Of a stretch of DNA of 64,000 bases, positions 26,362 to 36,800 are shown in pieces. The DNA is from Volucribacter amazonae (lineage in GTDB: Bacteria > Pseudomonadota > Gammaproteobacteria > Enterobacterales > Pasteurellaceae). Where the stretch lies: the NCBI RefSeq assembly GCF_029783845.1, contig NZ_LWID01000001.1:1612001-1676000 (forward strand), written 5' to 3'. Position numbers and translations under genes: made by a program. The notes under the pieces were generated by a model. The model was not told where the DNA came from, made no database searches, and worked only from the letters and a program-made list of their open reading frames with translations. The first letter of the stretch is position 1. Each line of letters starts with the position of its first letter.

Positions 26362-28035
26362 TTAAGCCAAATTTTTTGGTTTAATCACTGCATATAATAC
26401 CCCTGTGATTAATGCCCCTACTGCGATAGCTAATAAGTACATTAATGGCTGTGAAACAAATGGGATCACAAATAAACCGCCATGTGGGGCATTTAGGGTA
26501 ATGCCAAGGCTGGCGGAAATTGCCCCTGCTGTTGCACCACCTAACACACTGCTTACGATGACACGCAATGGATCGGCGGCAACAAATGGCAATGCCCCTT
26601 CGGAAATAAAGCATAAGCCTAATACAAAAGAGGCATTACCTGCGTTACGTTGGTTGGTGTTGAATTTATTTTTCGCTAACCAAGTGGCAATCGCCATACC
26701 TAGCGGTGGTACCATACCGCCCGCCATTGCGGCTGCCATAGGTACAGTAACATTTGAGGCAATCATACCCACTGAGAACGCATAAGCCGCTTTATTTACT
26801 GGACCGCCCATATCCACGCACATCATACCGCCGATAATTACGCCTAATAAAATGGCGTTAGTACCGCTCATACTGTTTAACCAGTTAGACAAACTTTGCA
26901 TAATGCTTGCCACAGGTGGATTGACCACATAAACCATTGCTAAGCCAACAATTAATGTGCCTAATAATGGCAAAATCAAAATCGGTTTAAGCGAGGCAAA
27001 GGTGGTTGGTAATTTGATTTTATCGTTAAGCCATTTCACCACATAACCAGCGAGGAAACCGGCGATAATGCCGCCTAAGATCCCTGCATTGTTATTTGCC
27101 GCTAGCATACCTGCCGTTAAACCTACTGCCAACCCTGGGCGATCCGCAATAGAAAACGCCACATAACCGGCAAAGACAGCAATCATTAAGTGGAATGCCG
27201 CTCCACCACCAATATCCATTAAGGCTTTTGGTAAACCCCAAGCAAGATCAGGATCTTGGAAAGCATCAAAACCAAACATAAAGGAAATAGCAATCAGTAA
27301 GCCCCCAGCAACCACCAGTGGTAACATATGGGATACCCCTGTCATTAGGTGTTTATAGACGCCTTTTTTCTCTTGGTTTGTGTTGTTTGCTTGTGCTTTA
27401 GCCCCATTATCTGCTTGATAAATTTTTGCTTCAGCAAAGGCTTTATCAAACTCTTGTGCGGTTTTTTTAAGGGCTAAACCAGTTGAGGTGCGATACATTG
27501 GTTTGCCAGCGAATTTCGCTAAATCTACATCAATATCTGCCGCCACAAATACCAAATCAGCGGCTGCAATTTCTTCTGCACTGATAGGGTTGCCTGCTCC
27601 CACTTGCCCACGTGTTTCAACCTTAATTTGCCAACCTTGTTGTTTGGCATAATTTTCAATGGCTTCCGCTGACATAAAAGTATGGGCAACCCCTGTTGGA
27701 CAAGCGGTTACTGCCACGATATTTTTGCTGGTTTTGCTACTTAAATGAGTCGCACTTTCTGTGGGTTCAACATAATCACTTGCTTGCTGTAACGCATTGT
27801 TAAAACTTTGTTCAGGGTTAATAAAAGCCTGTTCAGCGTCCACTAATGCCACTTTTTTGCCCACAAGTGCGGTCAGTTTTGGTAATGTTTTGCCGAATAC
27901 GATAGCGAAGTCCGCTTGTTCCGCTTGGCTTACCACTTGATATTGTTGCTGTTGTGCAATTTGGCTAAATTGCTGACGTAATAAATAAGCCGTCGCATAA
28001 GCGAGTTCGGCAGATTGAGTAATAAAAATCTTCAT
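26362..28035 (-). CDS. fruA: PTS fructose-specific EIIBC component
   Basis: Membrane permease of the fructose phosphotransferase system (557 aa), producing fructose-1-phosphate. An N-terminal degenerate B' domain (1-90) is followed by the active EIIB domain with phospho-Cys112 in VTACPTGVAHTF, a linker, and the EIIC membrane domain from about 230 with GGPVNKAAYAFS and the PFVAADP-like loop. Last gene of the fruBKA operon, 6 bases after fruK. An uptake signal lies inside the B' region. Confidence 0.95.
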   Translation of the reverse strand: MKIFITQSAELAYATAYLLRQQFSQIAQQQQYQVVSQAEQADFAIVFGKTLPKLTALVGKKVALVDAEQAFINPEQSFNNALQQASDYVEPTESATHLSSKTSKNIVAVTACPTGVAHTFMSAEAIENYAKQQGWQIKVETRGQVGAGNPISAEEIAAADLVFVAADIDVDLAKFAGKPMYRTSTGLALKKTAQEFDKAFAEAKIYQADNGAKAQANNTNQEKKGVYKHLMTGVSHMLPLVVAGGLLIAISFMFGFDAFQDPDLAWGLPKALMDIGGGAAFHLMIAVFAGYVAFSIADRPGLAVGLTAGMLAANNNAGILGGIIAGFLAGYVVKWLNDKIKLPTTFASLKPILILPLLGTLIVGLAMVYVVNPPVASIMQSLSNWLNSMSGTNAILLGVIIGGMMCVDMGGPVNKAAYAFSVGMIASNVTVPMAAAMAGGMVPPLGMAIATWLAKNKFNTNQRNAGNASFVLGLCFISEGALPFVAADPLRVIVSSVLGGATAGAISASLGITLNAPHGGLFVIPFVSQPLMYLLAIAVGALITGVLYAVIKPKNLA

Positions 28036-28041
28036 TCCATA

Positions 28042-28983
28042 TTATCCTTCAATGATATTAATATTGACCTTGGCAAGAATTGGATTTAACTGACTGCGAT
28101 CAGGAATTCCTACATTACTTTGTGATACAGCAAATGCCGATACCGCACTGGCAAAGGCGAGAGTTTGCTGTTGCGATAAGCCTTGGCTTAAACCATAAAT
28201 CAAGCCTGCCACCATTGAATCACCTGCGCCAACAGTGCTTACCACATTTTCACATTTTGGCGGTTGGGCTTGAATAATGGCATCATCACTTAACCATAAT
28301 GATCCCTCTGCTCCCATAGAAATAATCACATTGGCAATGCCTTGAGATTTAAGCTGTTTGGCAGCTTCAACAATTTCGCTCAGGCTATTAAGTTTATACC
28401 CAACCCACGCTTCAAGTTCACGATGATTTGGTTTGACTAACCAAGGGTTTGCCATTAAGCCGGCGGTTAAGGCGGCATTACTGCTATCTAGCACCACTTT
28501 TACTCCATTCTCCGCAAGGGCTTTTAACCAAGCACTAAATTGCTCTGGCGTTACCCCACGAGGCAAACTGCCACACACCGCCACAATATCAAATTGTTTA
28601 GCGTAAGCTAAGGATTGTTGCGTAAATTGTTGCCAATCTTGTGGCGAGATTTGATAGCCTAGAAAATTAAGATCGGTAACGTCCGCTTCCGTTTCGGTAA
28701 TTTTTACGTTAATACGGGTTTTCCCTGCCACTCGTTGGAATTTATCTTCAAGGTTAAGCTGTTGAAATAATTGAACAAAATCTCCTTGATTGTCTTCGCC
28801 CAGAAAACCGCCTACGGCAACATCAAGCCCCAAATCTTTTAGCACTTTCGCCACATTAATCCCTTTACCTGCTGGGAAAAGCCCTAGGGTTTCTACCGTA
28901 TTTACTTCGCCAAGTTCAATGCGTTTTAAACGTCCCACCAAATCATAAGCGGTATTTAAGGTAATGGTTGCAATCTTGCTCAT
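28042..28983 (-). CDS. fruK: 1-phosphofructokinase
   Basis: Converts fructose-1-phosphate to fructose-1,6-bisphosphate (313 aa; E. coli 312). PfkB-family signs: NTAYDLVGRL near the start, GGFLGEDNQGDF, and the C-terminal anion-hole/catalytic motif TVGAGDSMVAGLIYG. The ATG at 28983 lies one base after the fruB stop with GGGGGAAT as ribosome binding site. A longer in-frame extension into fruB is not credible. Confidence 0.95.
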   Translation of the reverse strand: MSKIATITLNTAYDLVGRLKRIELGEVNTVETLGLFPAGKGINVAKVLKDLGLDVAVGGFLGEDNQGDFVQLFQQLNLEDKFQRVAGKTRINVKITETEADVTDLNFLGYQISPQDWQQFTQQSLAYAKQFDIVAVCGSLPRGVTPEQFSAWLKALAENGVKVVLDSSNAALTAGLMANPWLVKPNHRELEAWVGYKLNSLSEIVEAAKQLKSQGIANVIISMGAEGSLWLSDDAIIQAQPPKCENVVSTVGAGDSMVAGLIYGLSQGLSQQQTLAFASAVSAFAVSQSNVGIPDRSQLNPILAKVNINIIEG

Positions 28984-28984
28984 T

Positions 28985-30517
28985 TTATTCCCCCAATCCA
29001 TTGGCAATAGCTTGTCCAATACCGTCAATGGCTTGTTGAGCTTGTTCGCCAGTGGCAACAAAACGCAAACGCTGTCCCTTGGTTACCCCTAATGCCACCA
29101 CTTTCATCAAACTTTTGGCACTGACTAAGGCAGAATTGCGATCCAGATTTTGTACGCTCACTGTGGCATTATATTTTTTCACTTCATTTACTAACACTGC
29201 ACTTGGACGTGCGTGTAAACCATGTTCATTATGTACAGTAAAAATGCCTTCTACTTCATCGCCAGCTGGGGCAGCGGTATTTGGGCTCGCTTGTGGTGCG
29301 GTTGAGCTGGCTACTTCAATGCTATCAGCTTCGGCAGGCGGTACAGCAGAAACGCTTTCGCCTAAACCATTAGCGATTTCTTTACCAATGGCTTCAATGG
29401 CTTGTTGTGCGTCATCGCCTTCAGCCACAAAACGCAAACGATGCCCTTGTGTTACCCCTAAGGCAACAATTTTCATCAAACTTTTAGCACTGACTTCCGC
29501 ACTATTGCGTGTTAAGTTTTGTACGCTAATTTTGGCATTAAATTGTTTAACCGTATTGACTAAAACCGCACTTGGGCGAGCGTGTAAGCCGTGTTCATTA
29601 CGAATAGTAAAAGTACCAATTACCGCACCAGCTGGGGCAGTGGTTGTGCTTTCACTGCTCTTTTCACTGGTTTGGCGTTGCTCTTGAGCAGGAATTTCTT
29701 TGCCATTTAAACCTGCTACAATTTGGTTAAGCTCGCCATTGAGTAATAACTGCTGTACTTGAGGCTCTAATAAACGAGCCAATAATTCATTGATTTGATC
29801 ATCTGCCGCTGCAATGGTTAGCACACCACGCACCGCTTTGCCATTGTTACTAAAAGTATTTTTAGCACGACTAAAGGCAAGGGCATTTTTTACATTACCT
29901 GTTAAGCTATCGGTTACCCACAATCCCTCGGTCAAAGGCAAGGCAGGATTGGCGATCACTTCCGCCACAAATTGTTCATTTACCGCCCCTTGTTGTTGTA
30001 ATTTGCCCGCATTAATGGCAGTCAGGGTTAATAAACTTTCGCTGTCAATATCAAGGCTAATGCTTTCCTGTTTAACCTGCAACGCTTCGCCCTCGCCCAT
30101 TAAAATAGCACGAAATTTTTTGCGATCCGCAAGATTAGCCAAAGAGGCGGCGACTTCTTCATCGCCAAGTACATGGGTTAATTGGCGTAACAATGCCAAA
30201 TGTTCATCAGATTTGGCAGCAATCCCAATTACCACATAAGCTAAATTGCCCTCGCCCCATTCAATCCCTTGCGGAAATTGAAATACCTGCACGCCCGTAT
30301 TTTTCACCATATTACGGGTGTCTAGCGTACCATGAGGGATAGCAATACCATTCCCCAAAAAGGTGGAGGTTTGTTGTTCACGAGCAAGCATACCTTGCAA
30401 ATAGCCAGCCTCTACATAACCTGCTTGCTCTAATGCTTGTGCCACCTGCTCAATGGCTTGTTGTTTATTGTCGGCTTTCGCCGCTAAATGAATGTTATCT
30501 TCGGGTAAATTAAACAT
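28985..30517 (-). CDS. fruB: Fructose PTS EIIA/HPr fusion (FruB) with two tandem HPr domains
   Basis: Diphosphoryl transfer protein (510 aa; E. coli FruB 376). EIIA domain 1-145 with phospho-His62 in GIAIPHGTL; central M domain about 155-275; then two HPr domains. HPr-1 is about 299-387 with His312 in NEHGLHARPSAVLV, and HPr-2 about 422-510 with His435 in the same motif. An Ala/Pro-rich linker separates them. Both keep the phosphorylatable His and the KSLMK segment. I recall the H. influenzae homologue as similarly long; not verified. AGAGGAAATTAGA precedes the ATG. Confidence 0.95.
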   Translation of the reverse strand: MFNLPEDNIHLAAKADNKQQAIEQVAQALEQAGYVEAGYLQGMLAREQQTSTFLGNGIAIPHGTLDTRNMVKNTGVQVFQFPQGIEWGEGNLAYVVIGIAAKSDEHLALLRQLTHVLGDEEVAASLANLADRKKFRAILMGEGEALQVKQESISLDIDSESLLTLTAINAGKLQQQGAVNEQFVAEVIANPALPLTEGLWVTDSLTGNVKNALAFSRAKNTFSNNGKAVRGVLTIAAADDQINELLARLLEPQVQQLLLNGELNQIVAGLNGKEIPAQEQRQTSEKSSESTTTAPAGAVIGTFTIRNEHGLHARPSAVLVNTVKQFNAKISVQNLTRNSAEVSAKSLMKIVALGVTQGHRLRFVAEGDDAQQAIEAIGKEIANGLGESVSAVPPAEADSIEVASSTAPQASPNTAAPAGDEVEGIFTVHNEHGLHARPSAVLVNEVKKYNATVSVQNLDRNSALVSAKSLMKVVALGVTKGQRLRFVATGEQAQQAIDGIGQAIANGLGE

Positions 30518-30543
30518 TCTAATTTCCTCTTGTTGATTTTAGA

Positions 30544-30557
30544 AAAAACGTTTTAGC
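30544..30557 (-). promoter_or_regulatory. Possible FruR/Cra-like operator upstream of fruB
   Basis: GCTAAAACGTTTTT on the minus strand resembles the Cra core GCTGAAACGTTTC, about 27-40 bases before the fruB start. Loose match, single site. Confidence 0.3.
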
Positions 30558-30565
30558 TTTCTTGA

Positions 30566-30670
30566 TATAGTTGTCTCAATTTAGAATAAGATAAGACGGT
30601 ACGCCAAAGACAGTACAAATAGTACAGCGAAACGTGCCAACATTGTATTATTTTAAAGTGGAACGACTAT
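30566..30670. repeat. Correia-like element, copy 9 (full length)
   Basis: 105 bp: TATAGTTGTCTCAATTTAGA, core GACAGTACAAATAGTACAG, right arm TTTTAAAGTGGAACGACTAT. It lies 48 bases upstream of the fruB start, in its promoter region, and downstream of the lipoprotein gene. Confidence 0.87.
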
Positions 30671-30719
30671 TAAAAATAAAAGGACGGTTTTAACACCCTC
30701 CTTTGCTAACAATCCTAAT

Positions 30720-31238
30720 TTATTTTGCTTGGCAAACTTGTAATAATTGTTCGCTACCTTGCGTTAAAAATTCATCATTTTCTGACCGCACTTTATTTTT
30801 CTGCAAATCACGCATCGCATCATAAATTCCTTGCGTCATACTTGGACGATCAATATTATCCCAGCAAGTGGCGCTTAAACGGCTAAAATTCGCTTGCAAA
30901 TCGGCGGCAAATACCACGCCACTATAATAAGCATATACATTATTATCATTCATACCCTGATTGAGATTTTGCTTAATTTGTTCAATCGGTACTAAAATTC
31001 GTCCTAAATACCAATCATTTACGCCACTAGTAAAAGAATTCACATCGTAATCCTGTCCGACTCGGTCGCTATAACTTTGCACAGTGGTTTCATACGCCAC
31101 AGCATAAGATTTTTGATCGATTGCTGTTTTATCTAATGCAATAACCGCTTTTTCTTTATTGACAAAGGGAATATAAGAAGAAACAGAGCAAGCGGACAGC
31201 AATAAGGCAATCAGGTATAAAGAGAATTTTTTCAACAT
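30720..31238 (-). CDS. Lipoprotein of unknown function
   Basis: 172 aa with a lipoprotein signal peptide: MLKKFSLYLIALLLSAC, lipid-modified Cys17. The mature protein is hydrophilic with two further Cys (ATCWDN and LLQVCQAK) that could form a disulfide. No domain recognised. An uptake signal is embedded in the coding sequence (segment KNKVRSE). AAAGGAAAGTT precedes the ATG. Flanked by Correia-like elements on both sides; its transcript link to fruB is doubtful. Confidence 0.8.
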   Translation of the reverse strand: MLKKFSLYLIALLLSACSVSSYIPFVNKEKAVIALDKTAIDQKSYAVAYETTVQSYSDRVGQDYDVNSFTSGVNDWYLGRILVPIEQIKQNLNQGMNDNNVYAYYSGVVFAADLQANFSRLSATCWDNIDRPSMTQGIYDAMRDLQKNKVRSENDEFLTQGSEQLLQVCQAK

Positions 31239-31334
31239 AACTTTCCTTTTTATTACTAAAAAATGAACTGTATATTATACATAAGTCTTTCACAAAAACA
31301 TAAAAATGCTTCTTTTTAAGCTAAAAATTTTTGA

Positions 31335-31367
31335 TATAGTCAGGCTATTTAACGTGGGACGACTCTA
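31335..31367. repeat. Correia-like element, copy 10 (arms only)
   Basis: TATAGTC followed by TTTAACGTGGGACGACTCTA; degenerate arms with no core. Just downstream of yjjB. Confidence 0.5.
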
Positions 31368-31371
31368 AATG

Positions 31372-31833
31372 CTAAACAACAGGACGCTGGCGATAAAATA
31401 ACAAACCGGGTAGAGCTAAGCCAAAGACTAATGCTCCTAAAATAAAACCTGTTTTTACAAAATTTTCTAATACTTGTGAGAGTAATGTTTGGTTGTACCC
31501 ATAATAATTAATTTGCACAATGGCAATCATAGCTTTGTAGGCATATACGCCGGGAATCATTGGAATAATAGCGGCAACGGTAAATACCTTGGGGTGAGCT
31601 AAATAATGTTGTGAGAGTTTTACGCCAATAAAGCCCACCAAAGCGGCAGCAAGAAAAGTGGCAGGTATAAGATTAATGCCAAGAGTTAATAATAATGTTC
31701 GTGAAAGATGCCCCAATGCCCCTAATATGGCACAATATTTTAATGCGGTGGTAGGTACATTAAATAATAAGGCAAACCCTACGGCTGGCAAGGCGGAAAG
31801 TAGTGCGTCTTCTAGCAAGCTTAATAACTGCAT
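31372..31833 (-). CDS. yjjB: YjjB-type subunit of a threonine/serine exporter-family transporter
   Basis: Membrane protein (153 aa; E. coli YjjB 157) corresponding to the C-terminal half of ThrE. Conserved block LAHPKVFTVAAIIPMIPGVYAYKAMI and the PAVGFALLFNVP N-terminal helix are clear. The ATG at 31833 overlaps the yjjP stop as TAATG with GGAGG upstream, so the two are coupled; an upstream in-frame start would lie inside yjjP. In E. coli YjjPB has been linked to succinate export, which fits a fermentative host; the substrate here is inferred. Confidence 0.9.
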   Translation of the reverse strand: MQLLSLLEDALLSALPAVGFALLFNVPTTALKYCAILGALGHLSRTLLLTLGINLIPATFLAAALVGFIGVKLSQHYLAHPKVFTVAAIIPMIPGVYAYKAMIAIVQINYYGYNQTLLSQVLENFVKTGFILGALVFGLALPGLLFYRQRPVV

Positions 31834-32621
31834 TAGTAGCCTCCCCATTGATGAATATTCAGCAAGGATAGGGCGGAGACAATCCCCATACAAGCCCCCA
31901 AGGTTAATATCGTTGCGATTGCCCAACGTCCAATACCCATATTAACATGCCCTTTTAACACATCAGCAAGGGCATTAATTAAGGGAAAGCCGGGAACTAA
32001 TAATAAGACACTTGAAGCAATAGCAATTTGCGGATCATTGCCTAATTCGTATTTTAAACCTAAGCCTGCAATTAATGTAGCTACAAAGGCGGTAATGGCA
32101 AAAACAATGATGGGATTATAATGTTGTATGGCTAGTACTTGGCGTACAAACATTGCACACATTGCAGCGACAAAGGTTATTGCACAAGTAATAATATCGC
32201 CACCAGATAAACGAGCAAAGGCGGCACAAGATAAACCAATCATTACGATCACTAGCCAACGATTATATTTTAGCGGTGCAAGTTGATTGAGCTTTGTTTT
32301 TACCATAGCGAGATCATAGATTTTGTGTTCAGCCGCCAGCATAATATGTTGCACTTCCGTTACAATATACATATTAATGCCCTTATCTTGGTTTTTGCGG
32401 GTGGTGGTAATACAACGATCTTGATAGCGTGTGGTTAGAATAATGGCATTGGGGGTTAAAGCACATTCCACCGAATCTATGCCTAAAGCTAATCCTAGCC
32501 GTTCGGTAATTTGCACAATCAAGGTACTTTCTGCACCATGTTGTAACAATAGCAAAGCTGTGTAAGCGCATACCCGCGTAATATCTTGTTGTACTTCATA
32601 AGAAATATTTAGATTAGCCAT
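31833..32621 (-). CDS. yjjP: YjjP-type subunit of a threonine/serine exporter-family transporter
   Basis: 262 aa; corresponds to the N-terminal half of ThrE: a soluble domain (about 1-110, with LLLQHGAESTLIVQIT and NMYIVTE-like segments) and then five hydrophobic segments including VPGFPLINALADVLKGH. The partner yjjB overlaps its stop codon. The split into two genes is the usual arrangement in gammaproteobacteria. Confidence 0.9.
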   Translation of the reverse strand: MANLNISYEVQQDITRVCAYTALLLLQHGAESTLIVQITERLGLALGIDSVECALTPNAIILTTRYQDRCITTTRKNQDKGINMYIVTEVQHIMLAAEHKIYDLAMVKTKLNQLAPLKYNRWLVIVMIGLSCAAFARLSGGDIITCAITFVAAMCAMFVRQVLAIQHYNPIIVFAITAFVATLIAGLGLKYELGNDPQIAIASSVLLLVPGFPLINALADVLKGHVNMGIGRWAIATILTLGACMGIVSALSLLNIHQWGGY

Positions 32622-32660
32622 TTTTTACGCCATAAAGATAAAGAAGAAATGTATTAACAC

Positions 32661-32690
32661 AAAGGAAATAGTCTAATGACTATTCCCTTT
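32661..32690 (-). terminator. Intrinsic terminator after argF
   Basis: AAAGGAAATAGTC pairs with GACTATTCCCTTT around TAAT (one G-T pair), just beyond the argF stop on the minus strand. Confidence 0.75.
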
Positions 32691-32699
32691 AGGAAAAAT

Positions 32700-33701
32700 T
32701 TAGCCCAATGTAGCAACCATTACCGCTTTAATGGTGTGCATACGGTTTTCCGCCTCATCAAATACAATAGAGGCATCGGACTCAAAGACTTCATCGGTAA
32801 CTTCTAATCCATTCATTCCATAACGCTGTGCCATTTGCTTACCTATGGTGGTATGTTCATCGTGGAAAGCAGGCAAGCAGTGCATAAATTTTACCTTTGG
32901 ATTTTCGGTTAATTGCAATAATTGTGCATTCACTTGATAAGGCCTCATTAAGTTTATCCGCTCTTGCCAAGCCTGTTCAGGTTCACCCATGGATACCCAA
33001 ATATCCGTATAAAGAAAATCTACCCCTTTGACACCTTGCTCAACTTGTTCAGTGCAAGTAATTTTCGCCCCTGTTTTGCGGGCAATTTCCGCCACTTCAT
33101 CAAGCAGTTTTTGTTCTGGCCAAAAGGCTTTAGGGGCAACTAAACGCAAATCTAAGCCCATTAATGCCGCCCCCTCAACTAACGAATTTCCCATATTATT
33201 GCGAGCATCGCCTAAATATGCCATTTTCATTTGGTTTAAACGTTTACCTTCGCCATGCTCTAACATGGTTAAAAAGTCCGCTAAAATTTGGGTTGGGTGA
33301 AATTCATCGGTTAGCCCATTCCACACAGGTACACCAGAATATTGGGCTAAAATTTCTACTAATTCTTGCCCATAACCACGATATTGAATACCGTCATACA
33401 TACGCCCTAACACACGAGCAGTATCTTTCATAGATTCTTTATGCCCAATTTGTGAACCACTTGGACCAATATAGGACACCTTTGCCCCTTGATCAAAAGC
33501 GGCAACCTCAAAAGCACAACGGGTGCGTGTTGAGGTTTTCTCAAAAATCAGTGCAATATTTTTACCTGTTAAACGAGGTTGTTCTGTGCCTGTATATTTG
33601 GCTTGTTTTAATTGGCTTGACAGATCTAATAAATATTGAATTTCACGTGGGGTAAAATCCATTAAACGTAAAAAATGACGGTTACGAAGATTGATCGGCA
33701 T
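32700..33701 (-). CDS. argF: Ornithine carbamoyltransferase, catabolic/anabolic not distinguished
   Basis: Joins carbamoyl phosphate and ornithine to citrulline (333 aa; cytoplasmic trimer). Carbamoyl-phosphate motif STRTR at 57-61, HPTQILADFLTM in the middle, and ornithine-binding MHCLPAFHD with catalytic Cys near the C-terminus. It lies just downstream of carAB, which makes its substrate. Pasteurellaceae genes of this type are named argF or arcB; no arcA or arcC is seen here. Confidence 0.93.
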   Translation of the reverse strand: MPINLRNRHFLRLMDFTPREIQYLLDLSSQLKQAKYTGTEQPRLTGKNIALIFEKTSTRTRCAFEVAAFDQGAKVSYIGPSGSQIGHKESMKDTARVLGRMYDGIQYRGYGQELVEILAQYSGVPVWNGLTDEFHPTQILADFLTMLEHGEGKRLNQMKMAYLGDARNNMGNSLVEGAALMGLDLRLVAPKAFWPEQKLLDEVAEIARKTGAKITCTEQVEQGVKGVDFLYTDIWVSMGEPEQAWQERINLMRPYQVNAQLLQLTENPKVKFMHCLPAFHDEHTTIGKQMAQRYGMNGLEVTDEVFESDASIVFDEAENRMHTIKAVMVATLG

Positions 33702-33785
33702 AGTCTGTTCCTTATTTTAGATAAAAAGTGCGGTCTTTTTTTGAAAAATTTTACCAAATATAATCGTTCTACCAAGTAGAACCTT

Positions 33786-33812
33786 GATAGCCACTGCTTA
33801 ACAGTGGCTATC
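33786..33812 (-). terminator. Hairpin between carB and argF
   Basis: Perfect 11-bp stem GATAGCCACTG / CAGTGGCTATC with a 5-base loop, 4 bases after the carB stop. No T run follows on the minus strand, so it may attenuate or protect an mRNA end rather than terminate fully. Confidence 0.55.
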
Positions 33813-33816
33813 CCAA

Positions 33817-36800
33817 TTAATGTAGCTGTTGAATAGCGTATACATCATACTGATCTAAACATTGCACACTTTCAGCCAATGCCTCTGCCCCAGCCAATGT
33901 GGTTTGGTAGAAGATCTTTTGTTGCAAGGCACTACGGCGAATAGAATGGCTATCTGTTACCGATTCTGGCAAGTTGCCTACCGTATTGATAACCATAGCA
34001 ATTTCGCCATTTTTAATGGCATCAACAATATGCGGACGACCTTCACGCACCTTATTTACCGTTTGTACACTTACCCCATTATCACGCAGATATTGCGCAG
34101 TGCCTAAGGTGGCACACAAACCATAACCTTGTTGTTGTAAGGCTTTTGCTACTGCCAATAAGCGAGGTTTGTCCTTGTCATCAACGGAAACAAAGACCTT
34201 ACCTGTTTTCGGGATACGCTCGCCAGCCCCCATTTGAGCTTTAATAAAGGCCTCGGCAAAGGTTTTGCCAATGCCCATAACTTCGCCGGTTGAACGCATT
34301 TCAGGGCCTAAAATGGTATCTACCCCCGGGAATTTTATAAAAGGGAATACTGCTTCTTTTACCGCATAAAATTGCGGGGTAACTTCTTGATAAATCTGCT
34401 GTTGTTGCAAGGAAATGCCCGCCATTACTCTGGCGGCAATTTTGGCTAACGGTACACCTGTGGCTTTACTCACAAAAGGCACCGTACGAGAAGCACGAGG
34501 ATTGACTTCTAAGACATAAACCACCTCATTTTGTACCGCAAATTGTACATTCATTAAGCCCACCACCAGCAAGGCTTTTGCCATGGCAATGGTTTGACGG
34601 CGGATTTCTTGCTGAATAGCTTGACTTAATGAATAAGGCGGTAAGGAACAAGCGGAATCGCCAGAATGAATACCAGCTTGTTCAATATGTTGCATAATGC
34701 CACCAATAAATACTTGTTCGCCATCGCAAATACAATCAACGTCCACTTCAATGGCATTATTTAAGAAATGATCCAATAAAATTGGGCTATCTTCTGATAC
34801 GGACACCGCCTCTTGCATATAGCGATTAAGTTCTTCATCGTTATACACAATTTGCATCGCACGCCCCCCTAGCACATAGGACGGACGCACCACCAAAGGA
34901 TAGCCTACTTCATTTGCTAACACTAACGCCTCTTGGCTGTTACGAGCGGTACGGTTTTCAGGCTGTTTTAGCTGTAATTGTTGTAAAATTTGTTGGAAAC
35001 GCTCACGATCTTCTGCGGCATCAATGCTATCCGCTGAAGTACCAATAATATTTACGCCATTTTCATGTAAAGCATTGGCTAATTTTAATGGGGTTTGTCC
35101 GCCATAATGCACAATTACGCCATAAGGTTGCTCAACATGGATAATTTCCAATACATCTTCTAAGGTCAATGGTTCAAAATATAAGCGATCCGACGTGTCA
35201 AAATCCGTAGAGACGGTTTCAGGGTTGCAGTTTACCATAATGGTTTCAAAACCACTTTCACGTAAAGCAAGGGCGGCGTGTACACAGCAATAATCAAACT
35301 CAATCCCTTGCCCAATACGGTTTGGACCGCCGCCTAAAATCATAATTTTTTTACGTTGACTAGGGCGAGCTTCACATTCTTGCTCATAGCTAGAATATAA
35401 ATAAGCGGTATCAGAGGAAAACTCGCCTGCACAGGTATCTACACGTTTATACACAGGGTGTAAATTGAGGCTATGACGTTTGGCTCGCACTTCTGCCTCG
35501 CTAGATTGAGTAAGTTGAGCAATGCGTTTATCAGCAAAACCTTTGCGTTTTAAACGGCGTAGCTCGTGATAATCTAAATCTGCTAATTGGCGTTGTTCTA
35601 AGGCTAATTCTTCTTGCACCAAATCCTGAATTTGCACTAAGAACCAAGGATCAATTTTGCTGTAATGATGAACTTCTTCTAGGCTAAAGCCTGCTCCAAA
35701 GGCATCAGCCACATATAAAATCCGAATCGGTCCAGGGTTAGCTAATTCTTGGCGGATTTTTTCAGGTTGTTCAGACATTAAATTAAAGCCACAAATCCCT
35801 GTTTCTAAGCCACGCAGGGCTTTTTGTAAAGACTCTTGGAAGGTACGTCCCATTGCCATAACTTCGCCCACCGATTTCATTTGGGTGGTTAAGCGATCGT
35901 CCGCTTGTGGGAATTTTTCAAAGGCAAAACGTGGCACTTTAGTAACTACATAATCAATAGAGGGTTCAAAAGAGGCAGGGATTAATCCGCCTGTAATATC
36001 ATTACGCAATTCATTGAGGGTATAACCCACTGCCAATTTCGCCGCCACTTTAGCGATTGGAAAACCTGTGGCTTTTGAGGCGAGGGCGGAAGAACGGCTT
36101 ACCCTTGGATTCATTTCAATCACAATCATTTCGCCGTTGGCAGGATTTATGGCAAACTGAACATTCGCACCGCCTGTATCCACCCCAATTTCTCGCAATA
36201 CCGCTAAAGAGGCATTACGCATAATTTGATATTCTTTATCCGTTAAGGTTTGTGCAGGGGCAACGGTAATAGAGTCGCCAGTATGCACGCCCATAGGATC
36301 AAAGTTTTCAATGGAACAAACAATAATGCAATTATCCGCTTTATCGCGTACCACTTCCATTTCATATTCTTTCCAACCTAGCACCGATTGTTCTATTAAC
36401 AGTTCGTGGGTAGGCGAGGCATCAAAACCACGCTCGCAAATGGCTTGAAATTCATCACGATTATAGGCAATACCACCGCCAGAACCGCCCATAGTGAAAG
36501 AGGGACGAATAAGGGTAGGAAAGCCCACTTCCGCTTGTGCCGCCCAAGCCTCATCAAAGCTATGGCAAACAAAAGATTTTGGTGTATTCAAGCCGATTTT
36601 TGTCATGGCTTGTTTAAAACGCCCACGATCTTCCGCTTTATCAATGGCATCTTCGCTTGCCCCAATCAGTTCCACTTGGTATTTTGCCAACACGCCATGT
36701 TTGGCTAAGTCTAAGGCACAATTTAATGCAGTTTGTCCGCCCATTGTTGGCAAAATGGCATCAGGGCGTTCTTTCTCAATAATCTTGGCGAGGGTTTGCC

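Noticed and set aside
28984..29061. Longer fruK starting inside fruB
   Set aside because: The in-frame extension overlaps the conserved end of FruB; ATG 28983 has a strong ribosome binding site and matches family length.
26362..30517. Long open frames on the plus strand opposite fruA, fruK and fruB
   Set aside because: Antisense shadows of well-conserved genes caused by codon composition; no independent start signals.
34955..34966. TTCAGGCTGTTT in carB as another Neisseriaceae uptake sequence
   Set aside because: Only a partial match within a conserved coding region; chance is sufficient.
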